A program made the position numbers and the translations under genes. Positions 8,254 to 16,777 of a stretch of 37,155 bases of DNA are shown one piece after another. How positions within the stretch are numbered: the stretch's first letter is position 1; every line of letters starts with the position of its first letter. The notes under the pieces are model-generated. The model was not told where the DNA came from. It made no database searches and saw only the letters and a list, made by a program, of their open reading frames with translations. The stretch spans positions 1-37,155 of the forward strand of contig JAGKQJ010000024.1 of NCBI GenBank assembly GCA_017898095.1, written 5' to 3'. The DNA is from Bacillaceae bacterium Marseille-Q3522. GTDB taxonomy: Bacteria > Bacillota > Bacilli > Bacillales > Cytobacillaceae.

Positions 8254-9144
8254 TTAAAAAATCCTCATGTTTGCAAGTTTTATAGATAGTTTATTAGCTG
8301 AAATAAGCAGTATAAAAGAGACTACTGATTTTAATAAACCAATCACTGTTGCAAAACTATATTGTTGACCAAGCAAACCCACACGGTAAACATAAGTATC
8401 TATAACATCTCCAGTTTCATAAACAATAGGGTTATATAAGGCAAGAATTTGATCAAATCCAGCATTAAGGATGTTTCCCAAATTGAGTGCTGAAATCAGC
8501 ATTATAGTTGGTAAAATACCCGGTAATGTGACATGAAGAAGTTGCTTAAATCGGTTAGCACCGTCAATTGCAGATGCTTCATATAGTCCAGGATCAATTC
8601 CTGTCAATGCTGCTAAATAGACGATGGCACCATATCCGAAATTCTTCCAGACGTCAGATACAATCATAATTTCCCTGAACCAATCATTGCTTGCCAAAAA
8701 CATAATTGGATCAAGCCCTAATACCTGTAAAAAATTATTCACTGGCCCGTGGTAATCAAATATGTTAATAACTACTGCTGCCACAACTGCCCATGATAAA
8801 AAATTTGGTAAATAGACAATAGTCTGAATTGAATTTTTAGCCCATTTCAATCGAATTTCATTTAATAATAAAGCAAAGATAATCGGTACTATCGTTCCTA
8901 AAATGATTTTTCCGATCGCTATAACAAGTGTATTACGTAGAATTTGCCAACTATCAGGGATTTGAATCATATATTCAAAATTTTCCAATCCAACCCATTC
9001 AGATCCAAAAAATCCTTTGGCAGGCACATAATCCTGAAACGCCATAATAATTCCAAACATAGGCACAAAGCTGAATATTATCAGAAAAATCATTCCGGGA
9101 GCCATCATTAGATGGTAACCAAGTTGTCCTAAACTCTTTTTCAT
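8254..9144 (-). CDS. Carbohydrate ABC importer permease, LplB type
   Basis: A 296-residue subunit with the N-terminal LMMAPGMIFLIIFSFVPMFG helix, six membrane segments in all, and the EAA loop EASAIDGANRFKQLLHVTLPGI. It forms the heterodimeric channel with the LplC-type protein downstream. It is separated from the lipoprotein gene by about 215 bases that contain a stable hairpin, consistent with lower permease than binding-protein output. Ribosome site AGAAGG. Confidence 0.9.
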   Translation of the reverse strand: MKKSLGQLGYHLMMAPGMIFLIIFSFVPMFGIIMAFQDYVPAKGFFGSEWVGLENFEYMIQIPDSWQILRNTLVIAIGKIILGTIVPIIFALLLNEIRLKWAKNSIQTIVYLPNFLSWAVVAAVVINIFDYHGPVNNFLQVLGLDPIMFLASNDWFREIMIVSDVWKNFGYGAIVYLAALTGIDPGLYEASAIDGANRFKQLLHVTLPGILPTIMLISALNLGNILNAGFDQILALYNPIVYETGDVIDTYVYRVGLLGQQYSFATVIGLLKSVVSFILLISANKLSIKLANMRIF

Positions 9145-9325
9145 TTCACAGCCGACCTTCTTTCAAATTATATATCATGGTTAGTCCCCAAAAACGGGGA
9201 TAATATTAAAAAAGTTGTATTAAACCTCAATATATTGTGTTTTTTCACTTTGCTAAATAATCAATATGTTGTGGTTGAAATGTAATTATGACCTTTTTTG
9301 GGGTTGAACCATATCATTTAATAAC

Positions 9326-9356
9326 AACCGGGTACAAGATTAATTTGTACCCGGTT
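9326..9356 (-). promoter_or_regulatory. Intercistronic hairpin between lipoprotein and permease genes
   Basis: A perfect 12-bp stem (AACCGGGTACAA with TTGTACCCGGTT, 7-base loop) begins 4 bases after the lipoprotein stop; flanking AT bases can lengthen it. No long T run follows on the minus strand, so it looks like a partial terminator or a 3'-end stabiliser that sets the binding-protein to permease ratio. The remaining 9145-9325 shows only a weaker CCCC/GGGG hairpin near 9186-9200. Confidence 0.65.
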
Positions 9357-9360
9357 ATTA

Positions 9361-11016
9361 TTATTTTTCTTCTACAGCTTCAGAAACTTCGTTAGTAATG
9401 TCATTTCCACCTGTACTCTTCCATGTCTCAACAAACTTATCAAAGTATTTTAAGTCTTCTTCTCCGGTCAAGATCTTCAAAAATGTTTCATCCTCTAATT
9501 TTGTTAAGTTAGCCCATTTCAACTCCATACTTCGGGTTTGACCGAAGAAGACAGGGTTGACTTCATTAACTTTAGTACCAGCCATTAATTTTCCAGCTAC
9601 CATTCTGGACATATAGCCACTCCATTGATTTGCATCAGCCTTTGACGGATCCTTTAAATAATCTTTAATCTTTTGGAATTGTGCCTGATCTTCAATTGTT
9701 AATTCATCAAGGCCTATTTCCCCATCCAAAGCCCCTTTAAGATTTTCATACATTCTCTTTGTGTATTGATCATATGGTGCAATTCCTATTGGCACAGGGA
9801 TCCCGCCATCATAACCACCTTTAATAAAGTCAACAACTGGTTGATAGTCACGATCTTCATGATTTAACTTGTCATTCAGTGCACTTGCTATCTTTGGCAG
9901 TATTTCTGGATGTTCATAACCTTTTCTTACTACCAGGAAGGAAACAGCCGGATTTCCAGTGTAACATGTGACTGTACCACTGCCATCGTTAGAGATCATA
10001 TATGGTTGCCAATCGGCATTGGGATTCTTCTGTCTTGCGGAGTTTAATGGGTAATCAGCTGACCACCATGGACCAAAAAAAGCTCCTACTTGACCACTTA
10101 TAATTATTGATTCGATGCTATCGCGGACAGCGACTTGTGGATCAATTAAACCCTTCTCGTACCAGTCTGCTAACTTACCTAATCCTTGTTTTGTTTCATC
10201 GGTGATAGAACCATATATGACCTTCCCATCTTGTTCAATCCATTGGCGTGGAAAAGAATTGTACGTTGCAAAAATATTATCTGCTTGGAACAGTGTTCCA
10301 TACAACCCACCAACTGATTTAGAAAGCCCCAATCCAATTGTATTGCCTTTTCCATTATTACCCGGATCTTTTTCTACAAATTCTGTTAACACTTTCTCCA
10401 GATCATCAACAGTCTTCGGTGCATCCAATCCAAGCTTATCCAACCAATCCTGACGTATCCATAACATTGTTGGGTGACCAGACACAGCAGGAACAGGCAT
10501 AGCCATTAGTTTACCGTCAAATTTTGCCGCATCCAAGGCACGATCATCATAAGAATCATAGACTTTCTTAATATAGTCTGTAGTACTTGATTGATACACA
10601 TCTGTTAAATCAGCTATCAGATCATTTTCAACCAGTTCTTTTAATGTACTCTCACCAACTTGCATGATGTCAGGGAGATCACCTGACACAATGGCCATAG
10701 AAACCTTCTGATCATAAGCTGACCCCGTTGGCACTTCAAATTTATTTTCATTTTGAACATTCAGCGTTTCTTTTAAATAACGTGTGTAAGCATTATCTTC
10801 GTATGTTTGCCCTTCCGGTAATTTAGGAATACCTGGCGTGTTCTTCCCAAGGGTATACGTAACCGTTTCTTCATATTTCCCAAACGGTTCTAATTCTTCT
10901 TCTGAGGCAACTGACTTCGTTTCTTTATCTTCAGAGCCGGATTTCATCATCGTACATCCCGCAAGTACACCAAGAAATAGCAAAATTGCAGAACTTAATG
11001 ATAAAAACTTCTTCAT
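9361..11016 (-). CDS. Extracellular solute-binding lipoprotein of an oligosaccharide ABC importer
   Basis: A 551-residue lipoprotein. A lysine-rich start, a hydrophobic core and the lipobox LAGC (Cys21) mark it for lipidation. The mature part belongs to the large (about 500-560 residue) LplA/YtcQ-type binding proteins that pair with the LplB/LplC permeases downstream. A strong GAGGAGG ribosome site precedes the ATG. The surrounding GH66 and DexB-like GH13 genes indicate isomalto-oligosaccharides or dextran fragments as ligand. This is inference from context, as the binding site itself cannot be read. The gap to the GH13 gene (11017-11157) carries a palindromic repeat. Confidence 0.88.
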   Translation of the reverse strand: MKKFLSLSSAILLFLGVLAGCTMMKSGSEDKETKSVASEEELEPFGKYEETVTYTLGKNTPGIPKLPEGQTYEDNAYTRYLKETLNVQNENKFEVPTGSAYDQKVSMAIVSGDLPDIMQVGESTLKELVENDLIADLTDVYQSSTTDYIKKVYDSYDDRALDAAKFDGKLMAMPVPAVSGHPTMLWIRQDWLDKLGLDAPKTVDDLEKVLTEFVEKDPGNNGKGNTIGLGLSKSVGGLYGTLFQADNIFATYNSFPRQWIEQDGKVIYGSITDETKQGLGKLADWYEKGLIDPQVAVRDSIESIIISGQVGAFFGPWWSADYPLNSARQKNPNADWQPYMISNDGSGTVTCYTGNPAVSFLVVRKGYEHPEILPKIASALNDKLNHEDRDYQPVVDFIKGGYDGGIPVPIGIAPYDQYTKRMYENLKGALDGEIGLDELTIEDQAQFQKIKDYLKDPSKADANQWSGYMSRMVAGKLMAGTKVNEVNPVFFGQTRSMELKWANLTKLEDETFLKILTGEEDLKYFDKFVETWKSTGGNDITNEVSEAVEEK

Positions 11017-11106
11017 AATCTTTCCTCCTCGATTATTTTTTGAATTATTTTTATCTTTCCAAGCATGAAAATTGAATACCTCTACCTCTGGTTGGATTTT
11101 TTATCA

Positions 11107-11160
11107 GGTGGGGCAGAGTTCCCGCCTGCGTTCCTGCGCTTGCTAAAACGAGTTCACTTA
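11107..11160. repeat. Palindromic 3'-end repeat, copy 1
   Basis: A CAGGTGGG/CCCGCCTG stem at 11106-11128 is followed by CTTGCTAAAACGAGTTCACTTA (11139-11160), which recurs with one change at 36288-36309. On the minus strand the repeat begins with the TAA stop codon of the GH13 gene. It probably belongs to a dispersed family of GC-rich palindromic intergenic repeats. Confidence 0.6.
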
Positions 11161-12783
11161 AAGCTTCACAGCAAATGCTTCATACGGTTTTAGGTGAAGA
11201 TGGTTAAAATCTGCCGACGATCTTTCATAATTGCGAATGATCACATGGTCCTTTTTCCCTAATTCAGGCAGTTGTATGGTTGTCTCTTCTGCTGCAAAGT
11301 TTGCCGTAACAGCCCAGGTCTCGCCTTGATAATGGCGAAAATACATAAAAACCTGCTCAGGAACACCGGTTACTAATTCAAAATCGCCCCAAACAACAAG
11401 CGGATTCTGCTTTCTTAATTGAATCAATTTTTGATAGCAGAAAAAGATAGACTTTGAATCTGCCAGACTAGCATTGACATTAATCTCGTGATAGTTTGGA
11501 TTTACATGCAGCCAAGGCGTTCCCTTTGTAAAACCGGCATTTTCTGTATCGTCCCATTGCATCGGCGTGCGGGCGTTATCACGGCCCTTTGCGTTGATAG
11601 ATGCAATAATATCTTCTTTTTTATAGCCATTTGCCAACCTTTCACGGTACATGTTTACGCTTTCAATATCTTCAACTTCACTTATGTCGCTAATGCTGTA
11701 ATTGGTCATGCCAATTTCTTCTCCTTGATAGATGTAAGGAGTTCCCTGCATCAGATGAAGTACAATTGCAAACATTTTCGCACTTTCGACGCGATACTCT
11801 GAATCATTTCCCCAACGGGACACAATCCGTGGCAAATCATGATTATTCCAAAATAAACTGTTCCATCCTTCATTTCCTAAAGATGTTTGCCACTTGCTTA
11901 GTACCTGCTTTAGCTCCTTCACCTCCAGCGTTTTCAAGTCCCATTTATCTTTACCGGGTTGCTGGTCGAGACCGACATGTTCAAACTGAAAAACCATAGA
12001 GAGTTCTTTGCGTTTCGGATCCGAGTAAAGCTTCGCAATTTCCGGCGTGGCTCCCCACGTTTCTCCGACTGTTAACACATCGTATTTGCCAAAGGTTTCT
12101 TGATGCATCTCCTGTAAATAATCGTGCAACTTCGGCCCGTTTCCTGTCACTTCTTCATCCGGAACCTTGCCGATTAAGTCAATCACGTCCATGCGAAATC
12201 CGCCGACACCTTTTTCCAGCCAAAAATTCATCATATTCCAGACTTCCTGTCTGACTTTTTCGTTTTCCCAATTTAAATCCGGCTGTTTTTTGCTAAAAAG
12301 ATGCAAATAATATTGTCCGCTCGCTTCATCAAACTCCCACGCTGAACCGCTAAACGTCGATTTCAATGAATTTGGTGCTCCGCCGTTTACCGGTTCCCGC
12401 CAAATATAATAGTCACGATACGGATTGTCTTTGCTTTTCCGTGATTCGATAAACCATTTGTGCTCATCTGACGTATGATTGACGACGAGATCCATGATGA
12501 TTTTGATGTTTCGTTGCTGTGCTTGCTTAATCAGTTCTTCCATATCATCCATTGTGCCAAATTCCGTCATAATTTCTTGATAATTACTAATATCATAACC
12601 ATTATCGTCATTTGGCGATTGGTATACCGGACTGAGCCAAATTGCCGTAATTCCCAGTTTTTCTAAATAATCCAATCGTTGAATGATACCTTTTAAATCT
12701 CCGATCCCATCCCCGTCACTGTCTTGAAAACTGCGCGGATAAATCTGATATACCACCGCGGTTTGCCACCATTTCGTCTCCAC
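11158..12783 (-). CDS. dexB: GH13 glucan 1,6-alpha-glucosidase (DexB/oligo-1,6-glucosidase type)
   Basis: A cytoplasmic enzyme that releases glucose from the non-reducing end of isomalto-oligosaccharides. It opens WWQTAVVYQIYPRSF and contains conserved regions DLVVNHTSDEH, GFRMDVID (nucleophile Asp, about 196), VGETWGATPE (acid/base Glu, about 240) and NNHDLPR (Asp about 317). NHDLPR together with GETWGATPE resembles streptococcal dextran glucosidase more than trehalose-6-phosphate hydrolase or maltase. A GGGAG ribosome site at 12796-12792 is 8 bases from GTG at 12783, giving 541 residues; a GTG at 12792 overlaps the ribosome site. It is the first gene of the operon, directly behind a LacI-regulated promoter. 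Confidence 0.88.
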   Translation of the reverse strand: METKWWQTAVVYQIYPRSFQDSDGDGIGDLKGIIQRLDYLEKLGITAIWLSPVYQSPNDDNGYDISNYQEIMTEFGTMDDMEELIKQAQQRNIKIIMDLVVNHTSDEHKWFIESRKSKDNPYRDYYIWREPVNGGAPNSLKSTFSGSAWEFDEASGQYYLHLFSKKQPDLNWENEKVRQEVWNMMNFWLEKGVGGFRMDVIDLIGKVPDEEVTGNGPKLHDYLQEMHQETFGKYDVLTVGETWGATPEIAKLYSDPKRKELSMVFQFEHVGLDQQPGKDKWDLKTLEVKELKQVLSKWQTSLGNEGWNSLFWNNHDLPRIVSRWGNDSEYRVESAKMFAIVLHLMQGTPYIYQGEEIGMTNYSISDISEVEDIESVNMYRERLANGYKKEDIIASINAKGRDNARTPMQWDDTENAGFTKGTPWLHVNPNYHEINVNASLADSKSIFFCYQKLIQLRKQNPLVVWGDFELVTGVPEQVFMYFRHYQGETWAVTANFAAEETTIQLPELGKKDHVIIRNYERSSADFNHLHLKPYEAFAVKL

Positions 12784-12811
12784 TTCAAACACTCCCTATT
12801 ACTCACTGCAC

Positions 12812-12840
12812 TTTTGAGCAAACGTTTACGTTATGCTCAA
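12812..12840. promoter_or_regulatory. Candidate LacI-family operator in the GH13 leader
   Basis: TTTTGAGCAAACGTTT (12812-12827) nearly repeats the site before the lacI-like gene. It lies within a larger inverted repeat with TTGAGCA and TGCTCAA arms (12814-12820 and 12834-12840). It is about 65-93 bases downstream of the predicted transcription start, so it may act as a roadblock or looping partner of the site at 12893-12904. Confidence 0.6.
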
Positions 12841-12892
12841 AAAAAATTTTTGCTCCGTGTTAGAACATTTTTTTAATACAAATATCTCTTAA

Positions 12893-12904
12893 GTAAACGT
12901 TTAC
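12893..12904. promoter_or_regulatory. Perfect 12-bp palindromic operator at +2 of the dextran operon
   Basis: GTAAACGTTTAC is an exact palindrome with the CG core of LacI-family operators. With the promoter at 12912-12940, transcription should begin near 12905, placing this site at about +2 to +13, an effective repressor position. CcpA cannot be excluded, but the fit to the cre consensus is poorer at the outer positions. Confidence 0.75.
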
Positions 12905-12911
12905 GTGATTT

Positions 12912-12940
12912 AATATACCACTTATCCTATTTGCAGTCAA
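12912..12940 (-). promoter_or_regulatory. Sigma-A promoter of the dextran/isomalto-oligosaccharide operon
   Basis: On the minus strand TTGACT (12940-12935) and TATATT (12917-12912) are separated by 17 bases, close to the vegetative consensus. A palindromic operator follows immediately. This is the only clear promoter before the operon from the GH13 gene to the GH66 gene. Confidence 0.8.
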
Positions 12941-13028
12941 CTATAAATCGCAAGCGGTTTCAGTTTCTGAAAAATTTGTTGATAAATCCATAAGTGTCAT
13001 TAAATGTTGCACAAACACCTCTCGCAAC

Positions 13029-13075
13029 AAGGGCGGGCTAACTCACGAATAAATTCACGAGTACGGCCCGCCCTT
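13029..13075 (-). terminator. Long GC-rich hairpin after the PTS/aldolase operon
   Basis: A 10-bp stem AAGGGCGGGC/GCCCGCCCTT encloses a second 9-bp stem (ACTCGTGAA with TTCGTGAGT, minus strand). In minus-strand RNA the two imperfect positions of the inner stem are G-U pairs, while in plus-strand RNA they are A-C mismatches. The structure therefore fits the minus transcript ending after the aldolase gene. There is no T run, so it may act as a 3' stabiliser or a Rho-independent terminator of unusual form. Confidence 0.55.
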
Positions 13076-13150
13076 ATTAAAAACCTGTTAGGTCAGTCGA
13101 GAAAGGATAGCTTTATTAGAATTATAAAGGTAAAAATCTGGTACAATTTC

Positions 13151-14038
13151 TTAAACCCTCAATAAATGATAGTGGTCAAGCATCTCCTGAATTTTCTTGA
13201 TTGCTTCTTCGTCCGGTTCCGTTACCGGGTATCTTGCCGGTCCGACCGGGATTCCTGATAGCTCGATCGCTTTTTTTAAGACAGATGGAACGGTTCCTAA
13301 TTTTAGAACTGCCCGTAATGCTTCAATATCCTGTTGTGCTTTTTCCGCCGCCTCGATATCTCCCTTTATAAAGTTTTGATAAATTGAGACATCGATTTCT
13401 GTAAGTAAGTTAGAGGTGCCGGCAATCGCTCCGGATGCTCCGATTTTGAGAGCTTTCAAGATTAAGGAATCGGATCCCGATAAAACAGAGAAATCTTCCG
13501 CTTTCGTCATCTGAATATACTTTTCCATGTTTTCAATTTTTCCGCTGCTGTCTTTGATTGCGATAATATTTTTTACTTTAGCTAATTCTGCTACCGTCTC
13601 CGGTTCCAAGTTCATTCCTGTGTTCTTTGGAATGTTGTATAAAACGATTGGGATATTTACAGATTCCGCTACCGCTTTATAATGCTGAATCACTTCCCTC
13701 TGTGAAGGTACTAAAAAATAAGGAGTGATGACAGATAAGGCATCAGCACCAAGCGCTTCCATTTTCTTAGACAGTGAAATTACTTCTCTCGTACTGTTTC
13801 CTCCTGTACCAACATATACCGGCACCCGTTTGTTCACTTCTTCCATAACCAACTTTGCAAATGCCAGTTTCTCCGTTTCCGTTAATACGTGGAATTCTCC
13901 ATTGGTTCCGAGGATAAAAATTCCATTCACTCCGGCATCTATTAATTTACGAATCAACTGTTTTGTTGCATCACTATCCAAATCCTGATTTTGATCAAAA
14001 GGAGTAACCATTGCAGTGATAATCCCTTTAATTTCCAT
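13151..14038 (-). CDS. DHDPS/N-acetylneuraminate-lyase family aldolase
   Basis: A 295-residue (beta/alpha)8 aldolase that forms or cleaves bonds between pyruvate and an aldehyde through a Schiff base. The catalytic Lys is in IIAIKDSSG (Lys162), the Tyr in LYNIP (Tyr134), and the pyruvate-binding loop is GTNGE (44-48). True DapA has YNVPSRTG with an Arg for aspartate semialdehyde; here the segment is YNIPKNTG, so that Arg is missing. The loop also differs from GTTGES. I therefore call a catabolic aldolase, such as a 2-oxo-3-deoxy sugar-acid aldolase, and not lysine biosynthesis. It is the last gene of a sigma-54-dependent PTS operon. Ribosome site GAGGTGA. The substrate cannot be told. Confidence 0.85.
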   Translation of the reverse strand: MEIKGIITAMVTPFDQNQDLDSDATKQLIRKLIDAGVNGIFILGTNGEFHVLTETEKLAFAKLVMEEVNKRVPVYVGTGGNSTREVISLSKKMEALGADALSVITPYFLVPSQREVIQHYKAVAESVNIPIVLYNIPKNTGMNLEPETVAELAKVKNIIAIKDSSGKIENMEKYIQMTKAEDFSVLSGSDSLILKALKIGASGAIAGTSNLLTEIDVSIYQNFIKGDIEAAEKAQQDIEALRAVLKLGTVPSVLKKAIELSGIPVGPARYPVTEPDEEAIKKIQEMLDHYHLLRV

Positions 14039-14125
14039 GTTTATTCACCTCATATCTTATTTTTTGATACAATTCCCCTCTGATGCGAAAAAGCTCTATA
14101 TTTCCAAACTGTGCACATCGTTTTG

Positions 14126-15058
14126 TTATTCTTCCAGTATTTTTAATAAATTGTCCGTAGCTATTTGAATCGTTTTTATTTCCGCATTGACGGTCAAGGA
14201 AGCAATATGAGAACTTAATAGAAAGTTATCAAGTTTCAACAGCTTTTCATCTTTTGCCGGCGGTTCCGAAGAGAATACATCCTCCGCAGCCCCCGCAATC
14301 ACCTTTTCAGTCAATGCATCATATAAATCATCCTCGTTAACCAAACCGCCTCTTGCGGTATTGATTAAATATGCTGTCGGCTTCATTAACCGCAATGTAT
14401 CTTTATTTATCAGGTTTTTCGTTTCATCTGTTAAAGGCATGTGCAATGTGATAAAATCACTTTCCTGTAAAACCTCTTCAAATGATTTCATCTCCATATT
14501 GTATTTTTCTTTCACTTCTTTCTCATTTACGAATGGATCATAACCAATTACTTTCATCCCGATCCCTTGTGAAATCCTGCACATTTCTTTGCCGATTGCT
14601 CCCAAGCCGAGAACACCTACTGTTTTATTTCTTAATTCCTGACCCGAAGATTTATTCCATTTGCCTTCTTTTACTTCATTAACATTCGTAACAATATCAC
14701 GCGATAATGTGAAAAAAAAGCCGACTGCCAGCTCGGCAACTGAAGTGGAGTTGCCTCCAATGGCGCGGGCAATTTTGATGCCAAGATGATTTGCCGTTTT
14801 CACATCAATATTGTCAATCCCAACACCAAAACGGGAGATCCCTTTTAATTTTATTGCTCGCGTTAGCATATACTCATCAACCGTATCCACTCCGAGTATA
14901 ATGCCATCTGCATCGGAAGCTAAATGACAGAATTCCTTATAGGAATATGGTTTTCCGGTTCTATTCACAACTACTTCATAACCTTTTGATTGCATGAACC
15001 CAATTGCGTTCTCACCGTACCTTGAAAATGATCTGGGAGTTATTAAAATCTTACCCAC
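14126..15058 (-). CDS. D-2-hydroxyacid dehydrogenase (phosphoglycerate dehydrogenase-like)
   Basis: A 310-residue NAD-dependent dehydrogenase that interconverts a 2-hydroxy acid and a 2-oxo acid. The nucleotide motif GVLGLGAIG lies at about 149-157. The catalytic Arg (NTARGG, about 234), Glu (DVFSSEPP, about 263) and His (LSSHIAS, about 282) are all present. There is no C-terminal ACT domain, so it is shorter than biosynthetic SerA. It starts with GTG at 15058 after AAGGGTG. In the operon it precedes an aldolase that needs a 2-oxo acid, so a likely role is to make or remove that oxo group on the imported sugar acid (inference). Confidence 0.87.
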   Translation of the reverse strand: MGKILITPRSFSRYGENAIGFMQSKGYEVVVNRTGKPYSYKEFCHLASDADGIILGVDTVDEYMLTRAIKLKGISRFGVGIDNIDVKTANHLGIKIARAIGGNSTSVAELAVGFFFTLSRDIVTNVNEVKEGKWNKSSGQELRNKTVGVLGLGAIGKEMCRISQGIGMKVIGYDPFVNEKEVKEKYNMEMKSFEEVLQESDFITLHMPLTDETKNLINKDTLRLMKPTAYLINTARGGLVNEDDLYDALTEKVIAGAAEDVFSSEPPAKDEKLLKLDNFLLSSHIASLTVNAEIKTIQIATDNLLKILEE

Positions 15059-15084
15059 GATTTTTCACCCTTTCTTTTAAGAGG

Positions 15085-15229
15085 ATGTTCAAAAAATCTC
15101 TAAACAGAAGCCGGATGCCGGAAGTGTAATGTCAGATTTTGAGGAAACTTGTGCTGACAAAGTTTCAAAGAAATTTATCCGGCCTCTGTATATCCTTCTC
15201 ATTTTTCCTTTGATGACTTTTTGAATACG
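15085..15229. mobile_element. Candidate 145-bp MITE-like element inside the operon
   Basis: The stretch between the SIS gene and the dehydrogenase gene is bounded by imperfect inverted ends, TGTTCAAAAAATC (15085-15097) and GACTTTTTGAATAC (15215-15228); the interior is not coding-like in context. The other intergenic gaps in this operon are 23-86 bases, so an insertion is plausible. It would be transcribed as part of the mRNA. Confidence 0.4.
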
Positions 15230-15234
15230 GACTT

Positions 15235-15852
15235 TTAGGACTCTTTTCTTTTCCCAAGCGACCCGCCCGGATGCCACTTGATATACTGTTGATGCGTTAA
15301 TTGTTTTACACTTTGCAGTGCTATACTTAACCCCTGTAAAACGAAAATCTCAGCAATAATCGAAGCTCTTGGCGCCATGTTGAGTGGATCACCCTCTTCT
15401 TTAACTCCTGCATACAAAAATGCATCCCCGTTTTTCACCAGCCAGGAATTCGGGTTACCGGAAACAGAGATGATTTTTGCTCCATTATCTTTTAATGTCT
15501 GTACAGTAGCTTTTAATTCCTCTGTTTCACCGCTGTTCGAGATTGCAATCACAACATCGCCGGGAACTACCTGACCTGCGGAACCATGTACTGCTTCCGT
15601 ACCATCCAATGTATACGCCGGTGTACCGGTCGATGATAACAGGGAAGCAACGTATCCGGCTACATGCCCCGGTTTCCCAATCCCTGTCACATGAACCCGG
15701 CCCTTTTTTCCTTCCGCTTCCAAGATTAGCTTAACTGCATCTTCATAAATACTGCTGTCGATTATTCTGTGTATTCTTTCGAATTCAGAAAGAGATATAT
15801 TTAAAAATTCCTCTAATACTTTCGTATTTTTTTCGATTAACATTCTTTTCAT
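15235..15852 (-). CDS. SIS-domain phosphosugar isomerase (KdsD/GutQ-like, without CBS domains)
   Basis: A 205-residue single SIS domain. Phosphosugar-binding motifs are TGIGKPGHVAGYVAS (about 54-68), AISNSGETEEL (about 103-113) and SVSGNPNS, with the KpsF/GutQ signature HPGGSLGK close to the end. Arabinose-5-phosphate isomerases carry two CBS domains after this point, but here only a few residues (RKES) follow. I infer an aldose-ketose phosphate isomerase for the phosphosugar delivered by the PTS. The ATG at 15852 follows GGGGG closely, and a second ATG at 15843 is also possible. Confidence 0.85.
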   Translation of the reverse strand: MKRMLIEKNTKVLEEFLNISLSEFERIHRIIDSSIYEDAVKLILEAEGKKGRVHVTGIGKPGHVAGYVASLLSSTGTPAYTLDGTEAVHGSAGQVVPGDVVIAISNSGETEELKATVQTLKDNGAKIISVSGNPNSWLVKNGDAFLYAGVKEEGDPLNMAPRASIIAEIFVLQGLSIALQSVKQLTHQQYIKWHPGGSLGKRKES

Positions 15853-15898
15853 ATGCCCCCTTCAATTAAGTTCAATATTTTCCCAAAATCCATTCTTT

Positions 15899-16753
15899 TT
15901 AGAAAATACCGATCGCCGCACCAACGAGGCTGAATAACAGGACGAAACCGACAATTCGCAAGTATTTCGGACCTACTTTTACAAGATAAAAATAAATCCC
16001 GAATACCGCAAGCAAAGGCAGTAATCTTGGTGCAATCTGATCGATCAGCGTCTGAATCGTAACCGCTTCTGCTGATGAAAAATTTATTTTCAGCGGTGTG
16101 GTAAGTTTTACATAGGAGGCTGACAAAGCTCCCATCATAAACATACCCAGTAAGCTTGCTCCGGCAATAACCTGTTGAATCTTCCCGGATTGAAGAATGT
16201 CGGTAATGGATTTCCTGCCGACGGAATACCCTTTATGATAAAGTGTGTAGCCCATGATCGCGACAAATGTCGTTTGGATCAGCAATGGCGCTAAAGCGGA
16301 TATTTGCGAGCCGGCCAGCGCAAAGGGAATGAAAATCCCCATTAATATCGGACGCAACGTCCCATAGTCAATCGTGTCTCCGATACCGGCCATCGGCCCC
16401 ATCAGACCGGTTTTAATACCGGTAATTACTTCCTCATTCACTTCTTCATCTGCCGTTTTTGCTGCTGTTTTTTCCTCCATTGCAATTGTAATTCCGTTGA
16501 TAACTGATCCCCAGTTCGCTTGCGTGTTGTACATGGTTAAATGTCTTTTTAACGCTGCCGATAAGTCTTCTTTCTTTTTGTACAGTTTTTGCAAAATTCC
16601 CGTCATCGCTCCGCAGAAGGCTAGTGCCTGGAGACGTTCAAAGTTGTTCGTTACTTCCGAATAAGCAAACCATCTGATCCATGATTTCGTAATATCTTTT
16701 TTGGTAATTTTTTCAGGCGCTAAATCCTGCTGTTTTGATACATTCTCGTTCAT
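15899..16753 (-). CDS. PTS mannose/fructose/sorbose family IID component
   Basis: A 284-residue membrane subunit that forms the translocation channel with IIC. The family pattern is clear: TKKDITKSWIRW near the N-terminus, ERLQALAFCGAM, the MEEK...GIKTGLMGPMAGIGDTIDYGTLRPI segment, and a C-terminal hydrophobic region with three to four segments. The length is normal. A strong AAGGAGG ribosome site precedes the ATG and the gene lies 24 bases after IIC. Confidence 0.93.
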   Translation of the reverse strand: MNENVSKQQDLAPEKITKKDITKSWIRWFAYSEVTNNFERLQALAFCGAMTGILQKLYKKKEDLSAALKRHLTMYNTQANWGSVINGITIAMEEKTAAKTADEEVNEEVITGIKTGLMGPMAGIGDTIDYGTLRPILMGIFIPFALAGSQISALAPLLIQTTFVAIMGYTLYHKGYSVGRKSITDILQSGKIQQVIAGASLLGMFMMGALSASYVKLTTPLKINFSSAEAVTIQTLIDQIAPRLLPLLAVFGIYFYLVKVGPKYLRIVGFVLLFSLVGAAIGIF

Positions 16754-16777
16754 GAAAAACCCTCCTTGTATCGTAAT

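Noticed and set aside
12812..12904. CcpA cre sites instead of LacI operators before the GH13 gene
   Set aside because: The AAACGTTT core is shared, but the outer cre bases do not fit, and the near-identical site before the local lacI-like gene favours that regulator; CcpA is not fully excluded.
15089..15277. 62-codon frame across the MITE-like segment
   Set aside because: It overlaps the end of the SIS gene in another frame and is explained by the inserted segment.
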